Shown here: positions 10,278 through 20,275 of the stretch, one piece after another | How positions within the stretch are numbered: the first letter of the stretch is position 1 | Layout of the letters: every line of letters begins with the position of its first letter | DNA from: Pirellula sp. | GTDB lineage: Bacteria; Planctomycetota; Planctomycetia; Pirellulales; Pirellulaceae | Length of the DNA stretch: 64,000 bases | NCBI GenBank assembly: GCA_021300155.1 | Contig: JAJTID010000093.1 | Location: 30,559 to 94,558, forward strand | Direction: 5' to 3' | The notes under the pieces: generated by a model | What the model saw: the letters and a program-made list of their open reading frames with translations, nothing else | Told to the model about the DNA's origin: nothing | Database searches by the model: none | Position numbers and translations under genes: made by a program

Positions 10278-12854
10278 GTGGACAATAAACGATTTTTTGC
10301 CTATCTCCTTCTAGGGCTATCGATTTTTTTGCTGTTCAACAGTATGCAACGTCAGCAGCAGGAGGCGAAACGCCGGTCGGACGAGCAATCGGAAGTTGCG
10401 AGAAAAGCCAAAGAGAAACGCGAAGAGCAGCTCAAGGAGATTCGAGCCAAAGCCGAGCAAGCGGCCGAGTTTGTTCCTCGGGTCGAACCGCCGCGCTCGT
10501 TCCATTTTTTGGGAAGCATGAACCCAGAGGATGGTTACTCCCTGCTGGTTTGCCTTGACAATCGCGGGGCCGGCATTAATCGAATTGAGATTATCGAGCG
10601 CGACAAATCAGGAAGACTCAAGTATCGCTGGTTGCAAGAAAAAGAACGTCGAGGCTACGCGGGCTATCTCGCTCTCGACACCCAACTGGATTCATTCACG
10701 ATTCGATCCGTCCCAGTTGGAAGTCCTGCCGCTGCGGCCAAGTGTTCGCAAGACAAAACACTCGTCGGGCTACAACCGGGTGACCGAATCGTCGGCTGGG
10801 ATAATCTTGAAGGGGAACCCTCGAAGTACCGTTGGGAACAGTGGATTGATACTTGGAGAGTCGGCAAAACCGTTCAACTGACCGTCGATCGTAATGGCCA
10901 AAAGCTCGGATTCGACATTATGCTAGGCGAAAAGCCTTTAGATGTGGTTCGCGCAGAAGATGATTTTCGATTTGAACAAGTTCAAGGGAACGATCCCGTC
11001 TCATCATGTCTAACAACCATTGCTAGCATCAACGGAAAAGAGATCGAAGATGGTGAGGCCGCGATATTGGGCCTTGAATCGACGCTGACCGGCAATTGGG
11101 ATGTCAAGACGATTGACGTTGATTATGGCATGGGTATCGAGTTCTCGATGCCGCTGCAATCAAATTTGAAGTTGATCGGAGTGGATGCGGATATCGAGTT
11201 AGTAAAGCAGTATCGGCTTCATCGAGTCAATGCTGAAGCAAAGCCAGAAAGCAAAGACAAATGGCAATACCATATCGACTTAACAACCACCATCCGCAAC
11301 AGGGATGGACGGGACCATAAGATTGCCGTCCGACAAGAAGGTTTGAATGGGATTTCGCTGGAAGGCTGGTGGTACCCTACGAAAATCTCTCCGTACTTTT
11401 TTAGTGCGGCGGGAGCTCGAGACATTATTGTCGGAGATGGAGCGGTTTCTCATGCCCTGACAACGACTCGTACTGTCGTTTCCCATGGAATCACGGAAAC
11501 AGCCAACCCTGAATTGGAACTCTTTGGTCCTGCAAACACGGATGCGAAACGAACACTGAACTACATCGGACTTGATACCCAAGCGTTCACGGCCGCACTG
11601 TTGCCCTCTGCCGATGTTTCAGACTCGATGAAGTTACTCCATCGTGGCAAAGCTCGAGTGTTAAACTCCGTCTATCGCGATGCATCCAAATTACCAAGCT
11701 ACAAACAACAAGCGGCTAACATTGGATTTTGGATTGATTCGGACGAATGGACTTTGGGTGCAAACTCAGAAAAAAAATTCGGCTACACAGTGTTCGCGGG
11801 ACCGAAAGATCCGCAATTGTTGGCCGCCTATAAGCTTGATGAAGCACTCGAATACGGCTGGCATATCTTCGGTTTCTTTGCAAAACGATTGGGATGGATC
11901 CTTCATGGATTCCATTCTCTCGTCGGCAATTTTGGTATCGCCATCATGTTGCTGACCGTGCTAGTGCGGTCATGTATGTTCCCCGTCAGTCGCAAAATGG
12001 CGTTGAACGCTCAGAAGATGCAATCGGTTCAACCCCACACCGCGAAGCTGCGAGAAGCCTTTAAAGAAGATCCTCGCAAGATGATGGCAGCTCAGCAGTT
12101 GCTCATGAAGAAAGCGGGCGTCAATCAATTTGCAGGCTGTTTGCCCGCGTTGATTCAACTGCCGATTGTGATCGGTTTGTACCGTTGTGTTTCCGTCGAT
12201 GTCGGTCTTCGCCAACAAGCATTGATACCTGGCTGGGACTGGTGTTCCAATCTAGCGGGGCCGGACATGCTGGTCGAATGGCATAGTTGGATGCCTGACT
12301 TTATTGCAGGCCGAGGAACCGGTTACTTTGGACCCTACTTCAATATTTTGCCAATTATCACGATTACATTATTCATCATCCAACAAAAAGTATTGATGCC
12401 GAAAGCGACGGATGAGCAAACGGCCATCGCACAAAAGATGATGATGTTCATGACAGTGGCGATGGGGGTATTGTTTTTCCGTGTTCCTGCAGGTCTCTGT
12501 ATCTACTTCATCACATCGTCCACATGGTCGTTGGTGGAACGGTTCTTGATCAAGCGGTATACGCCCAAGGGGACATCAATTGATCTTCCGGAAAACACGG
12601 CCCACGAGATCATTCAGACTGTCAATAAGCTTGGGACCGGAGCAGTCGCGCAACAGCGAAGTGCGACCACCAATAGTGATAAGCCGAAAGAAAAAATGAC
12701 CAAGCCGCCAGAGACGCTGGCTGAACTGTTTCCAAAGTGGTTTGGAAAAAAAGAGTCGACGAATGGTTCTACGAGCTCTACTCCTGGCAAATCGAAGAGC
12801 AACTCTGGGCAGAAACCGCCTGAGCGTAAAGGAAGACGCCCAAAGCCGAAGTAA
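10278..12854 (+). CDS. yidC: Membrane protein insertase YidC/Oxa1
   Basis: N-terminal [20 protein letters not shown], large periplasmic domain, C-terminal 60KD-IMP domain ([35 protein letters not shown]); basic tail. Confidence 0.95.
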   Translation: [858 protein letters not shown]

Positions 12855-13309
12855 TCAGGCATCGGTGCTTTCACCGTGCGTTTAGCCGAGTAGTGGGTAT
12901 TTTTCCTAACTCACTCGTAGAGGCGCGTTCTCTTCGGCTAGCACGTAAAGACTTGATGTCTTCATCCTAACCTAAAGCCTATGGGCTCGTTGCTTGAGTC
13001 GTTTCACCGTCAGACGCAGTCGAGCGAGTGGCTTTTTGAGGCACTCCACGAACCAAGCGAAGACAGCCGAATTCAAGTCTCTCGCATCCAATCGGAATTG
13101 TGCCTAAGCCGTTCGTGGATGTATTCAAAGCTTAACGCCGAGTCGGGGAGTCGCGAAGGAGCTCAACTCAGCGACTATGCGTGTAGTCTCTTTGCGTTAC
13201 GAAGTCATAGGTTGTCTGTCTACAGCGTGATCGCAAGATATGCATTTCAAACCAGAACCGTCGCATGACGCTGCGTAATGCAAGCTCGAATTTACTAGGC
13301 TGGGATTTT

Positions 13310-13800
13310 ATGAAAACCAAAGAAAAAGAAGTTGTGTGTGGGGGTGTCGATGTCTCCAACGATACTTTGGCTGTTTACTTTCCCGATACCGGTTTGGAGG
13401 CTAAGACCGATCCTATCGATACCCAATTGATTTCCAAGTTTGCATGTCGTCAAGGTACAAGCTATTCCGATGGCCTCCGATCACGAGCAAAAACAATCGG
13501 CTCTAGTAACCAGACGTTCCCAGTTGCTAGAGCTAATCAATCCGGAGAACAATCGTCTAAAGCAGTCTTGGGATAATGACGTCAAAAAGAGCATTCACGA
13601 AGTACATGAATACTTGAAAAAACAAACTGTCGACGTGGGATGGTGGCCAATGCAAGGAAGCTATCATTACCACCGCTCCGCACCGACAAGCGGCCGATAA
13701 TAGCGACTCTGCCCCCGGAAGCCGTTAGTGAACTTGACATCATAATGCTACGACGCAGCTTGCGTGCGTCGGGCACGAGTGTCTCAGTTGCAAAAGCGTC
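13310..13800 (+). pseudogene. IS110-family transposase remnant (frameshifted, internally deleted)
   Basis: GVDVSNDTLAVYFPDTG and AKTDPIDTQLISKFA in one frame, then ALVTRRSQLLELINPENNRLKQSWDNDVKKSIHEVHEYL in another: order matches the IS110 DEDD domain and following helical region. No full ORF. Confidence 0.72.
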
Positions 13801-13843
13801 TTCGTAACCGCACTTATTAGGATTATCCGCACGGACTATACCT

Positions 13844-14515
13844 TTAGCTCGACACCAGATGATCTGGCAAATGATGGAAATGATTCCAGAAATCTAGTTG
13901 CCACTTGCCATTGGATTTGACGAGGCAGGAAATCGATGTGTTGATGGGTTCGACAACATGCGAGTCCAGATCCTCAATCCCTAGAAACGATTCGAGCAAT
14001 CGGACTTTAAAGTCTGCATGAATCATCATGGCAACACGATGTGTGGCGTGCCGAGGCTCGCTATCGAACCACTTGCGTACTTCGTGGGCTCGAAGCCTCG
14101 CTTGGGAAGCGGTTTCATACTCAGTGAGAGGATTCCAGCCATGCTCTGTAATGCGGGAATCCAGTTCCCAGCCAGAGTAATGCGTTTCCAACTCCCGTCG
14201 AGTCATCCCCGGTTCAGCAAATCGTTTTCCCGTTTCGAATCCACGATGGCAACCACCTTGTTCGAATAGATCCTGTCGAATGATCGGCGTTAAACCCAAT
14301 GAGGAGGCGCTCGGTTTCAACGTCTGCAACGACCTTAAGAATGGGCTGCAGTACAAAAGCGTCGGTTCGAATCGATGAATGAAGCTGGCAAGCAGTTTGG
14401 CTTGCTCTACCCCCAATTCTGTGATGCCTGGATCAGGAACTCGTTCGGAGTCAGGTTTCGCATTGTTGGCTGACTGAGCATGCCGGATGAGAAACAGTTT
14501 CCAATCTGCCGACAT
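13844..14515 (-). CDS. Histidine phosphatase family protein (phosphoglycerate mutase-like)
   Basis: LFLIRHAQSANN catalytic RHG-like motif, second MIHADFKVRLLESFLG. Confidence 0.82.
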   Translation of the reverse strand: MSADWKLFLIRHAQSANNAKPDSERVPDPGITELGVEQAKLLASFIHRFEPTLLYCSPFLRSLQTLKPSASSLGLTPIIRQDLFEQGGCHRGFETGKRFAEPGMTRRELETHYSGWELDSRITEHGWNPLTEYETASQARLRAHEVRKWFDSEPRHATHRVAMMIHADFKVRLLESFLGIEDLDSHVVEPINTSISCLVKSNGKWQLDFWNHFHHLPDHLVSS

Positions 14516-14518
14516 GGG

Positions 14519-15751
14519 TTATCCCGCTTTACGGATTTGGTTGGGCAATTGCAAAAACTCTTCGTCGATCGGCAAGGTACCTTCGTTGCCTGAAGACTGC
14601 TTTTTCAGGAGTTCTTTGGCCGTAACGTAACTGGCTCCCGTGCGCGCATATTGGCTTGCCAACTCCAGTAGTTTACGCCGCTGCGCTAATCGAAAGGAAT
14701 CATCACCGATCAAACGACTCATTTCTCTGGTCAACTTTGCAATAGACGCATTGGCTGTTCGCGAATTTGCTTTGCCGTAAGAGATCGCTTCTGGAAGCAC
14801 TATCTCTTCCGCGATAAGGTTCGGTAGCGAAATGCTCTTCACTCGCACTAACAACTTGGCGAGAAAATAGGTCATTTGATTGACATGATACATTACCGCT
14901 GCGGGTTTTCCTCTCGCCATCATTTCGAGCGATACAGATCCACTCTTCATCAGAGCACAATCACCGATCTCGATGATCTCGCTCGTCTTTCCCGCGAAGA
15001 TATGGATGGGCAGTTTCGAATCGCTAGCGGTCAACAAACTTCTGCACCACAGTGCATGCGAATCTTTTAGCGCTGCCACCAAGAACTGTACATTCGGATG
15101 CATGTGCGCTAAACGTCGAATGACCTCGAGTTGGAGCGGCCAATTATGTTTGACCTCGTGGTCCCGGGAACCCGGCAACACGGCAACTTGAATCCGATTG
15201 TTTTGTCTCCAATGCTGGATGAACCGCGTATCCATCGGTTGACCCGCGATGCTATCAAAGAACGGGTGCCCAACATACGTCGCAGGAACATGATTCTGTT
15301 CAAACCATGTTGTCTCAAAGGGCAGATTACAGAATACATGATCTACATTGCGTCTCATCTTCGCGACGCGCCAACCTCCCCATGCCCATAACTGTGGTGG
15401 CAAGTAGTAATAGACCGGCAACCCGTATTTTTTGGCCCGTTTCGCAATGTGCCAATTGAAGCCGGGGAAATCGACCAAGATGACTGCGTCGACATCGCCA
15501 CGTGCAAAGGACTGCTCAGCCATCTTGGCAATTCTGAAAAATTCTCGCAGCTTTGGAAACACTTCTGCGAATCCCATAACGGCCATGCTGGTAAGGTCAA
15601 AATCCAGATCCAAACCCGCTTGGATCATTTTGGATCCACCGAATCCTCGAAAGGAAGACGATGGCGAAAGATTTCGCAACGAACGAATCAAATTCGATGC
15701 ATGAAGATCGCCGCTTGGCTCACCGACGGAGAAAAAGAACCGTTGTCCCAT
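14519..15751 (-). CDS. lpxB: Lipid-A-disaccharide synthase
   Basis: FFFSVGEPSGDLHASNLIRSL, FVDFPGFNWHIAKRAKKYGLPVYYYLPPQLWAWGGWRV, LPGSRDHEV. Start at MGQRFFFSVG; ORF extends to 15850. Confidence 0.95.
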   Translation of the reverse strand: MGQRFFFSVGEPSGDLHASNLIRSLRNLSPSSSFRGFGGSKMIQAGLDLDFDLTSMAVMGFAEVFPKLREFFRIAKMAEQSFARGDVDAVILVDFPGFNWHIAKRAKKYGLPVYYYLPPQLWAWGGWRVAKMRRNVDHVFCNLPFETTWFEQNHVPATYVGHPFFDSIAGQPMDTRFIQHWRQNNRIQVAVLPGSRDHEVKHNWPLQLEVIRRLAHMHPNVQFLVAALKDSHALWCRSLLTASDSKLPIHIFAGKTSEIIEIGDCALMKSGSVSLEMMARGKPAAVMYHVNQMTYFLAKLLVRVKSISLPNLIAEEIVLPEAISYGKANSRTANASIAKLTREMSRLIGDDSFRLAQRRKLLELASQYARTGASYVTAKELLKKQSSGNEGTLPIDEEFLQLPNQIRKAG

Positions 15752-15939
15752 GAACACTTCGTCGTGGTTAGGTGCCACAAACGCTTCCAGAGTGCTGAAT
15801 TGACTACAGTCTACTGTTTGATGGCAGTCACTGTTCTCGTTCTGATTCATCGGTCATTAGGTCGTTAGAGTTTGGAAAGAACCTAACGGTATACGGGAAA
15901 CTGCGCAATTGAGGCAAGAGTAAGAAACTCATTTACCGA

Positions 15940-16773
15940 TTAGTGGAGATTTTCCGTAATGAACGATCGTAATTTGCTAGCAAAGACCTCAGGCTGTTCC
16001 ATCGGAGTAAGATGAGCGGAATTTGCAATCTCCGCGTACCGACTGCCCGGGATCGCTAGCTGCATTCGCTCCAAGACACTCGGCGGGGTGATGAAATCGT
16101 CGGTCCCAGCAACACATAAGGTGGGGAACCGCCAATCCTCCATTGTTTCGAAAAAGCTAGGGCGTTTGCACATGGTCAGTTGCGCCCAAGCGACGGTGGA
16201 AGGATGGGTCGAAAGCAGCATCTGACGAACGCATGTCACCACGTTTGGGTTATTCTCATGGGTAAACTTGCAAACCAGTTTCTGCAACATCTCGCCGGCC
16301 GCTCGCTCCGTTCCTAGAGTTAGCGCATTGGAGGCCATTTTCAATCGACTCTGAACACCCGCTTCGTCGTCAGCATTCGCTCGAGTGTTCGACAGAACCA
16401 GCTGTGAAACTAGGTCAGGGAAGTCGTTCGCAAACTGCATCGCTACATAGCCCCCCATCGACAGGCCGCACACAACGACGGGTTGACGGACCGCTTTTGC
16501 GGCCAGCAGGTCGCGGCAATCTCTCGCCAAGTCTCCCAGTGAAAAGGACTTGCGCTCTTCCGGAGCGTTGCCGAAACCTCGCAGGTTGGGTGCCAGGCAC
16601 AGGAAATCGTCGGCGAGCAGCTCGATGGTGGTTTCCCACATACTGGCGTTGAGCGGGAAGCCGTGCAGGAATAAAATTGGATTCCCGGTACCTGCGATTT
16701 TCAGGGGGATTTGACGTTTTCCTAGATCGACCGTCACTTGGTCTTGGAACGGAAATCCGTGATTAGAAGACAT
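15940..16773 (-). CDS. Alpha/beta hydrolase fold protein
   Basis: ILFLHGFPLNASMW oxyanion region, CGLSMGGYVAM nucleophile elbow, C-terminal H in NSAHLTPMEQPE. Confidence 0.92.
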   Translation of the reverse strand: MSSNHGFPFQDQVTVDLGKRQIPLKIAGTGNPILFLHGFPLNASMWETTIELLADDFLCLAPNLRGFGNAPEERKSFSLGDLARDCRDLLAAKAVRQPVVVCGLSMGGYVAMQFANDFPDLVSQLVLSNTRANADDEAGVQSRLKMASNALTLGTERAAGEMLQKLVCKFTHENNPNVVTCVRQMLLSTHPSTVAWAQLTMCKRPSFFETMEDWRFPTLCVAGTDDFITPPSVLERMQLAIPGSRYAEIANSAHLTPMEQPEVFASKLRSFITENLH

Positions 16774-16902
16774 GGATTAGAATTTTGTCCGATTGGGTGC
16801 GGCGGGGGGATCCAAAAAATGTTGCGGGGGCTAGTTTTCCTTTCCTAGGAAAGGTTTGGCGGATTATACTCGCGATAGTCTATTCGTATTGGGAAACGTT
16901 TA

Positions 16903-17934
16903 TTGCTGTTCCCAAGTTACCTTTTCGGTCTCGTTCAAGGTCGATTCAGCGTGAATTCATTAATCTTTCGTTGCTTTTTGCTGATCGCGATCACCACCAA
17001 CTCGTTGGCGTTCGGCCAGGTTTCGCCAAGCGATGGTACGGCTTCTTCTCGTTTGCCAGCACGCAAATTGGCGGAAGGCGTATTGACCGTTGTTCCGCCG
17101 GATCAAAATTTTGCGGATACTTCGATCGGGCCGTTGGATCTGGACTTGGTCGAAAAGCATCCAGAATTAGCGTGGACTGTCCCCGATTTTCCCGACAATA
17201 AGCCCTTTTTTGGTTCCCCGGCGGAAACTCTCTTGGAGCTGTCTAAAACAATCACCTTCCGGCGAGACGTTTGGTCACTGCAGATAGCGTTCAAGCCCGT
17301 TCGACTGATCGAGGTCGATGTTCCAAATGCCGCAGGTCAATTGGAGCGTAAGGTCGTTTGGTACATGGTTTATCGAGTTCATTACCCAGGGCTGGATGTT
17401 TTGCCGGTGGCCGATCCTGAGAGCAATATTGCGAGCGATCCTCAAAGCGGAACCCGTGAATCTGTGCGTTTCCTGCCACGATTTTCCATCGTCAGCAAAG
17501 AGCGAAATTTGATGATTGATGCCAGGATCATGCCAACTGCGAAAGCAGCAATCGAAGCCAAGGAACGCGTTGGACAGCCCCTCTTGGACTCCATCGAAAT
17601 CGCCAAGATCGACATCCCCTATTCGGCAGATGGAAGCAAAGGGATATGGGGGCTGGCAACTTGGACGGATGTTGATCCGAGATTGGACTTTTTCGCGGTC
17701 GATATTCGCGGCTTAACCAATGCATATCGAATCAAGATCGATACGGCTTCGGCAAAGCAATACGAAAGAAAGACACTCCGCGTTTTCCATTGGAGAGCCG
17801 GGGATGCAATCGACGAAGCGAAGGATAGAATTCGGTTAGGAATCCCAGCCTCGGAGTCCCCGGAGCGTGTTCAGCATTATTTGGACAAATTCAGTCTTCA
17901 AGAACGCCTTGATTATCAGTGGATCTACCGCTAG
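16903..17934 (+). CDS. Secreted hypothetical protein
   Basis: 343-aa ORF with signal-peptide-like N-terminus; no family recognised. Confidence 0.7.
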   Translation: MLFPSYLFGLVQGRFSVNSLIFRCFLLIAITTNSLAFGQVSPSDGTASSRLPARKLAEGVLTVVPPDQNFADTSIGPLDLDLVEKHPELAWTVPDFPDNKPFFGSPAETLLELSKTITFRRDVWSLQIAFKPVRLIEVDVPNAAGQLERKVVWYMVYRVHYPGLDVLPVADPESNIASDPQSGTRESVRFLPRFSIVSKERNLMIDARIMPTAKAAIEAKERVGQPLLDSIEIAKIDIPYSADGSKGIWGLATWTDVDPRLDFFAVDIRGLTNAYRIKIDTASAKQYERKTLRVFHWRAGDAIDEAKDRIRLGIPASESPERVQHYLDKFSLQERLDYQWIYR

Positions 17935-18007
17935 ACTTTTCTGTCTTGCGACTCCAAATTGGTCGGGGAAACATCAAAACAATTGAGATTGGGATTAGGT
18001 AAGATAG

Positions 18008-18262
18008 ATGGCACACAAGAAAGGTCAGGGCTCGACGCGTAACGGGCGCGATTCGAATGCTCAGCGTCGTGGAGTCAAGAAGTTCGGCGGCGAGAAGGTA
18101 TTCCCAGGTAATATCTTGATCCGACAAGTGGGAACGAAGTGGCATCCTGGCAGAAATGTCGGTATTGGAAATGACTACACTATTTTCGCTCTTGTTGAAG
18201 GGAACGTTTACTTCGATCAAGAAGGACGCCGGATCAACGTCAAGCCAGCGATCGCTTCATAA
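18008..18262 (+). CDS. rpmA: 50S ribosomal protein L27
   Basis: [62 protein letters not shown]. Confidence 0.98.
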   Translation: MAHKKGQGSTRNGRDSNAQRRGVKKFGGEKVFPGNILIRQVGTKWHPGRNVGIGNDYTIFALVEGNVYFDQEGRRINVKPAIAS

Positions 18263-18305
18263 GTGAGTCGACCTAGGCGGTCCTCCGTCCTAGTAAATCT
18301 GAATC

Positions 18306-18339
18306 AAAGGGGAGTGAATTCGTTCGCTCCCTTTTCGTT
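18306..18339 (+). terminator. Rho-independent terminator-like hairpin after rpmA
   Basis: AAAGGGGAGTGAA-TTCG-TTCGCTCCCTTTT followed by CGTTTTT. Confidence 0.75.
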
Positions 18340-18408
18340 TTTCCCAGCCTTGAAACGGTCTTTTGCATTGTTTTTCGGTTGGTTATCACCAGCAACTAGA
18401 GTTCTAAA

Positions 18409-19416
18409 ATGTTTGTTGATCGTGTCGAAATCGAAGTCATCGCTGGTCGTGGAGGCAACGGCTGCATGGCTTTTCGTCGCGAAAAGCACGTCCCACGCGG
18501 CGGTCCATACGGAGGTGACGGTGGAGCTGGTGGAAGCGTCATCGTTCGAGCTCAGAATGGTGTGAATTCGCTTGTGGAATTTGCTCATCAAAAGCATTGG
18601 CGTGCCGAGCATGGGGCACCAGGCCTCGGATCGAATTGTCACGGCAGGAACGGCCATGATCTAGTTCTATGTGTGCCGCCGGGTACTGTGATCATGGATC
18701 GACAGACCGGAATCGTGATTCGCGACCTCGTCAACGATGGTGACGAGATCATCGCAGCTCGCGGCGGTCGAGGGGGGTGGGGCAATACACACTTCAAATG
18801 CTCTACCAATCAGGCTCCGCGCGAAACCACCCCAGGCGGAATGGGTGAGCAACGGCGCGTGATCTTGGAGCTCAAATCGATTGCGGATGTTGGGCTTATC
18901 GGCATGCCCAACGCCGGAAAGAGCACCATGCTTAGCCGCTTGTCGCGCGCACGACCTGAGATTGCGGACTATCCCTTCACTACCAAATTTCCCAATCTAG
19001 GATTGGTGTCCGTCGATATCGATCGAACCTTTGTGTTGGCGGATATTCCTGGATTGATCGAGGGAGCAGCCCAGGGACATGGTCTCGGGCATGATTTCTT
19101 GAGACATATTATGCGTGCAGGTATTTTGGTCCACTTGGTTGAACCGATGCCCATGGATCAATCGGGTCCGATTGGCAATTACAAAGCGATCCGTAAAGAA
19201 CTCGAAGAGTACAGCGATGAGTTGGCGAAGCGGCCTGAGATACTTGTCGTGACAAAATCAGAACTACCGAATGCCAAAGAAGTTCGCGATGCACTCGCGG
19301 AGTTGGTCGGCACAGAGGATGTGATGATTGTGAGTGCAGTAACCGGGCAGGGGCTAAACCAGTTAGTAACACGAATCGCTGAGTTACTGGCACTGCAAAA
19401 AAAGCAAGCTGTATGA
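18409..19416 (+). CDS. obg: Obg family GTPase
   Basis: N-terminal Gly-rich Obg fold (RGGNGCMAFRREKHVPRGGPYGGDGGAGGSV), G1 GMPNAGKST, G3 DIPGLIEGA. Confidence 0.97.
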   Translation: MFVDRVEIEVIAGRGGNGCMAFRREKHVPRGGPYGGDGGAGGSVIVRAQNGVNSLVEFAHQKHWRAEHGAPGLGSNCHGRNGHDLVLCVPPGTVIMDRQTGIVIRDLVNDGDEIIAARGGRGGWGNTHFKCSTNQAPRETTPGGMGEQRRVILELKSIADVGLIGMPNAGKSTMLSRLSRARPEIADYPFTTKFPNLGLVSVDIDRTFVLADIPGLIEGAAQGHGLGHDFLRHIMRAGILVHLVEPMPMDQSGPIGNYKAIRKELEEYSDELAKRPEILVVTKSELPNAKEVRDALAELVGTEDVMIVSAVTGQGLNQLVTRIAELLALQKKQAV

Positions 19417-20273
19417 TCTTGGTGGACATTGGCAACAGCGGAGTTCGAACCGTCCGGTTTGACGACGACTCACTGTCGATGGACCATGTTTACCGTTTAT
19501 CTTGGAATGCGAACCTCAACTCGCGTGGAAAATCCGAACCGAAACAGGAATCGCATTCGAACCAACGATGGTGCACTTCCTTAGATTCTTCTGCTTTCGA
19601 CTGGCTCGTTAGCCACTATGTATCGGTGCCGACCGCCACGTGGTGGATCTCTTCGGTTCAGCAAGCGGCCTTTCTTCAACTCGAGAAAGCGATCGAGAAA
19701 CAGTCACCTCGAAGTTCGATACGCAAGGTGACTTTCGATAACATTCCGATGAAGAAAGCTGTCGATTTTCCAGAGCGAACAGGAATGGATCGAATGCTCT
19801 CAGCATGGGAAGCTTGGATGTCCATTCAACAACCCAACACACTAACGATTCCTGTGATTGTTGCTCAAGCAGGGACAGCGTTAACAGTGGATTGCGTCTC
19901 GAGAGACGGAACGTACCAAGGGGGGGCGATTATGCCCGGTCTAGGACTCTCCTTGCAATTGCTGGCGGCAGGGACGGACCAATTGCCATGGCTCGGCAAT
20001 CATCAAGTAACGGCCGACCCGCCGTTGCCTGGCAAAGATACTTCGCAAGCGATCGCGGCAGGAGTGCATGCTGCGCTCGCCGGTGGTGCTCGATTTCTGG
20101 TCGATCGTTATCGTTCGAAGGCAGAGTGGAAGAATGCCACTGTGGTTGTAACTGGCGGCGATGCGTCTATTCTATCTCGTTACGTCCCACCACCTGCACG
20201 TTGTGTGGATCACCTTGTGCTGCGTGCTTTGTATCGGCTTGCAAAATTAAATCAGGGAACAAATGGGTACTAA
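19413..20273 (+). CDS. coaX: Type III pantothenate kinase
   Basis: N-terminal [12 protein letters not shown] phosphate motif, [43 protein letters not shown]. Overlaps obg stop by 4 bp (ATGA). Confidence 0.92.
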   Translation: MILVDIGNSGVRTVRFDDDSLSMDHVYRLSWNANLNSRGKSEPKQESHSNQRWCTSLDSSAFDWLVSHYVSVPTATWWISSVQQAAFLQLEKAIEKQSPRSSIRKVTFDNIPMKKAVDFPERTGMDRMLSAWEAWMSIQQPNTLTIPVIVAQAGTALTVDCVSRDGTYQGGAIMPGLGLSLQLLAAGTDQLPWLGNHQVTADPPLPGKDTSQAIAAGVHAALAGGARFLVDRYRSKAEWKNATVVVTGGDASILSRYVPPPARCVDHLVLRALYRLAKLNQGTNGY

Positions 20274-20275
20274 TC

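Noticed and set aside
12981-13268. 95-aa ORF upstream of the IS110 remnant
   Set aside because: No recognisable domain; probably non-coding or decayed DNA.
19805-20275. 5' extension of the aldolase ORF to 19805
   Set aside because: Overlaps coaX in another frame; sequence looks like out-of-frame translation. ATG at 20276 fits the domain start.
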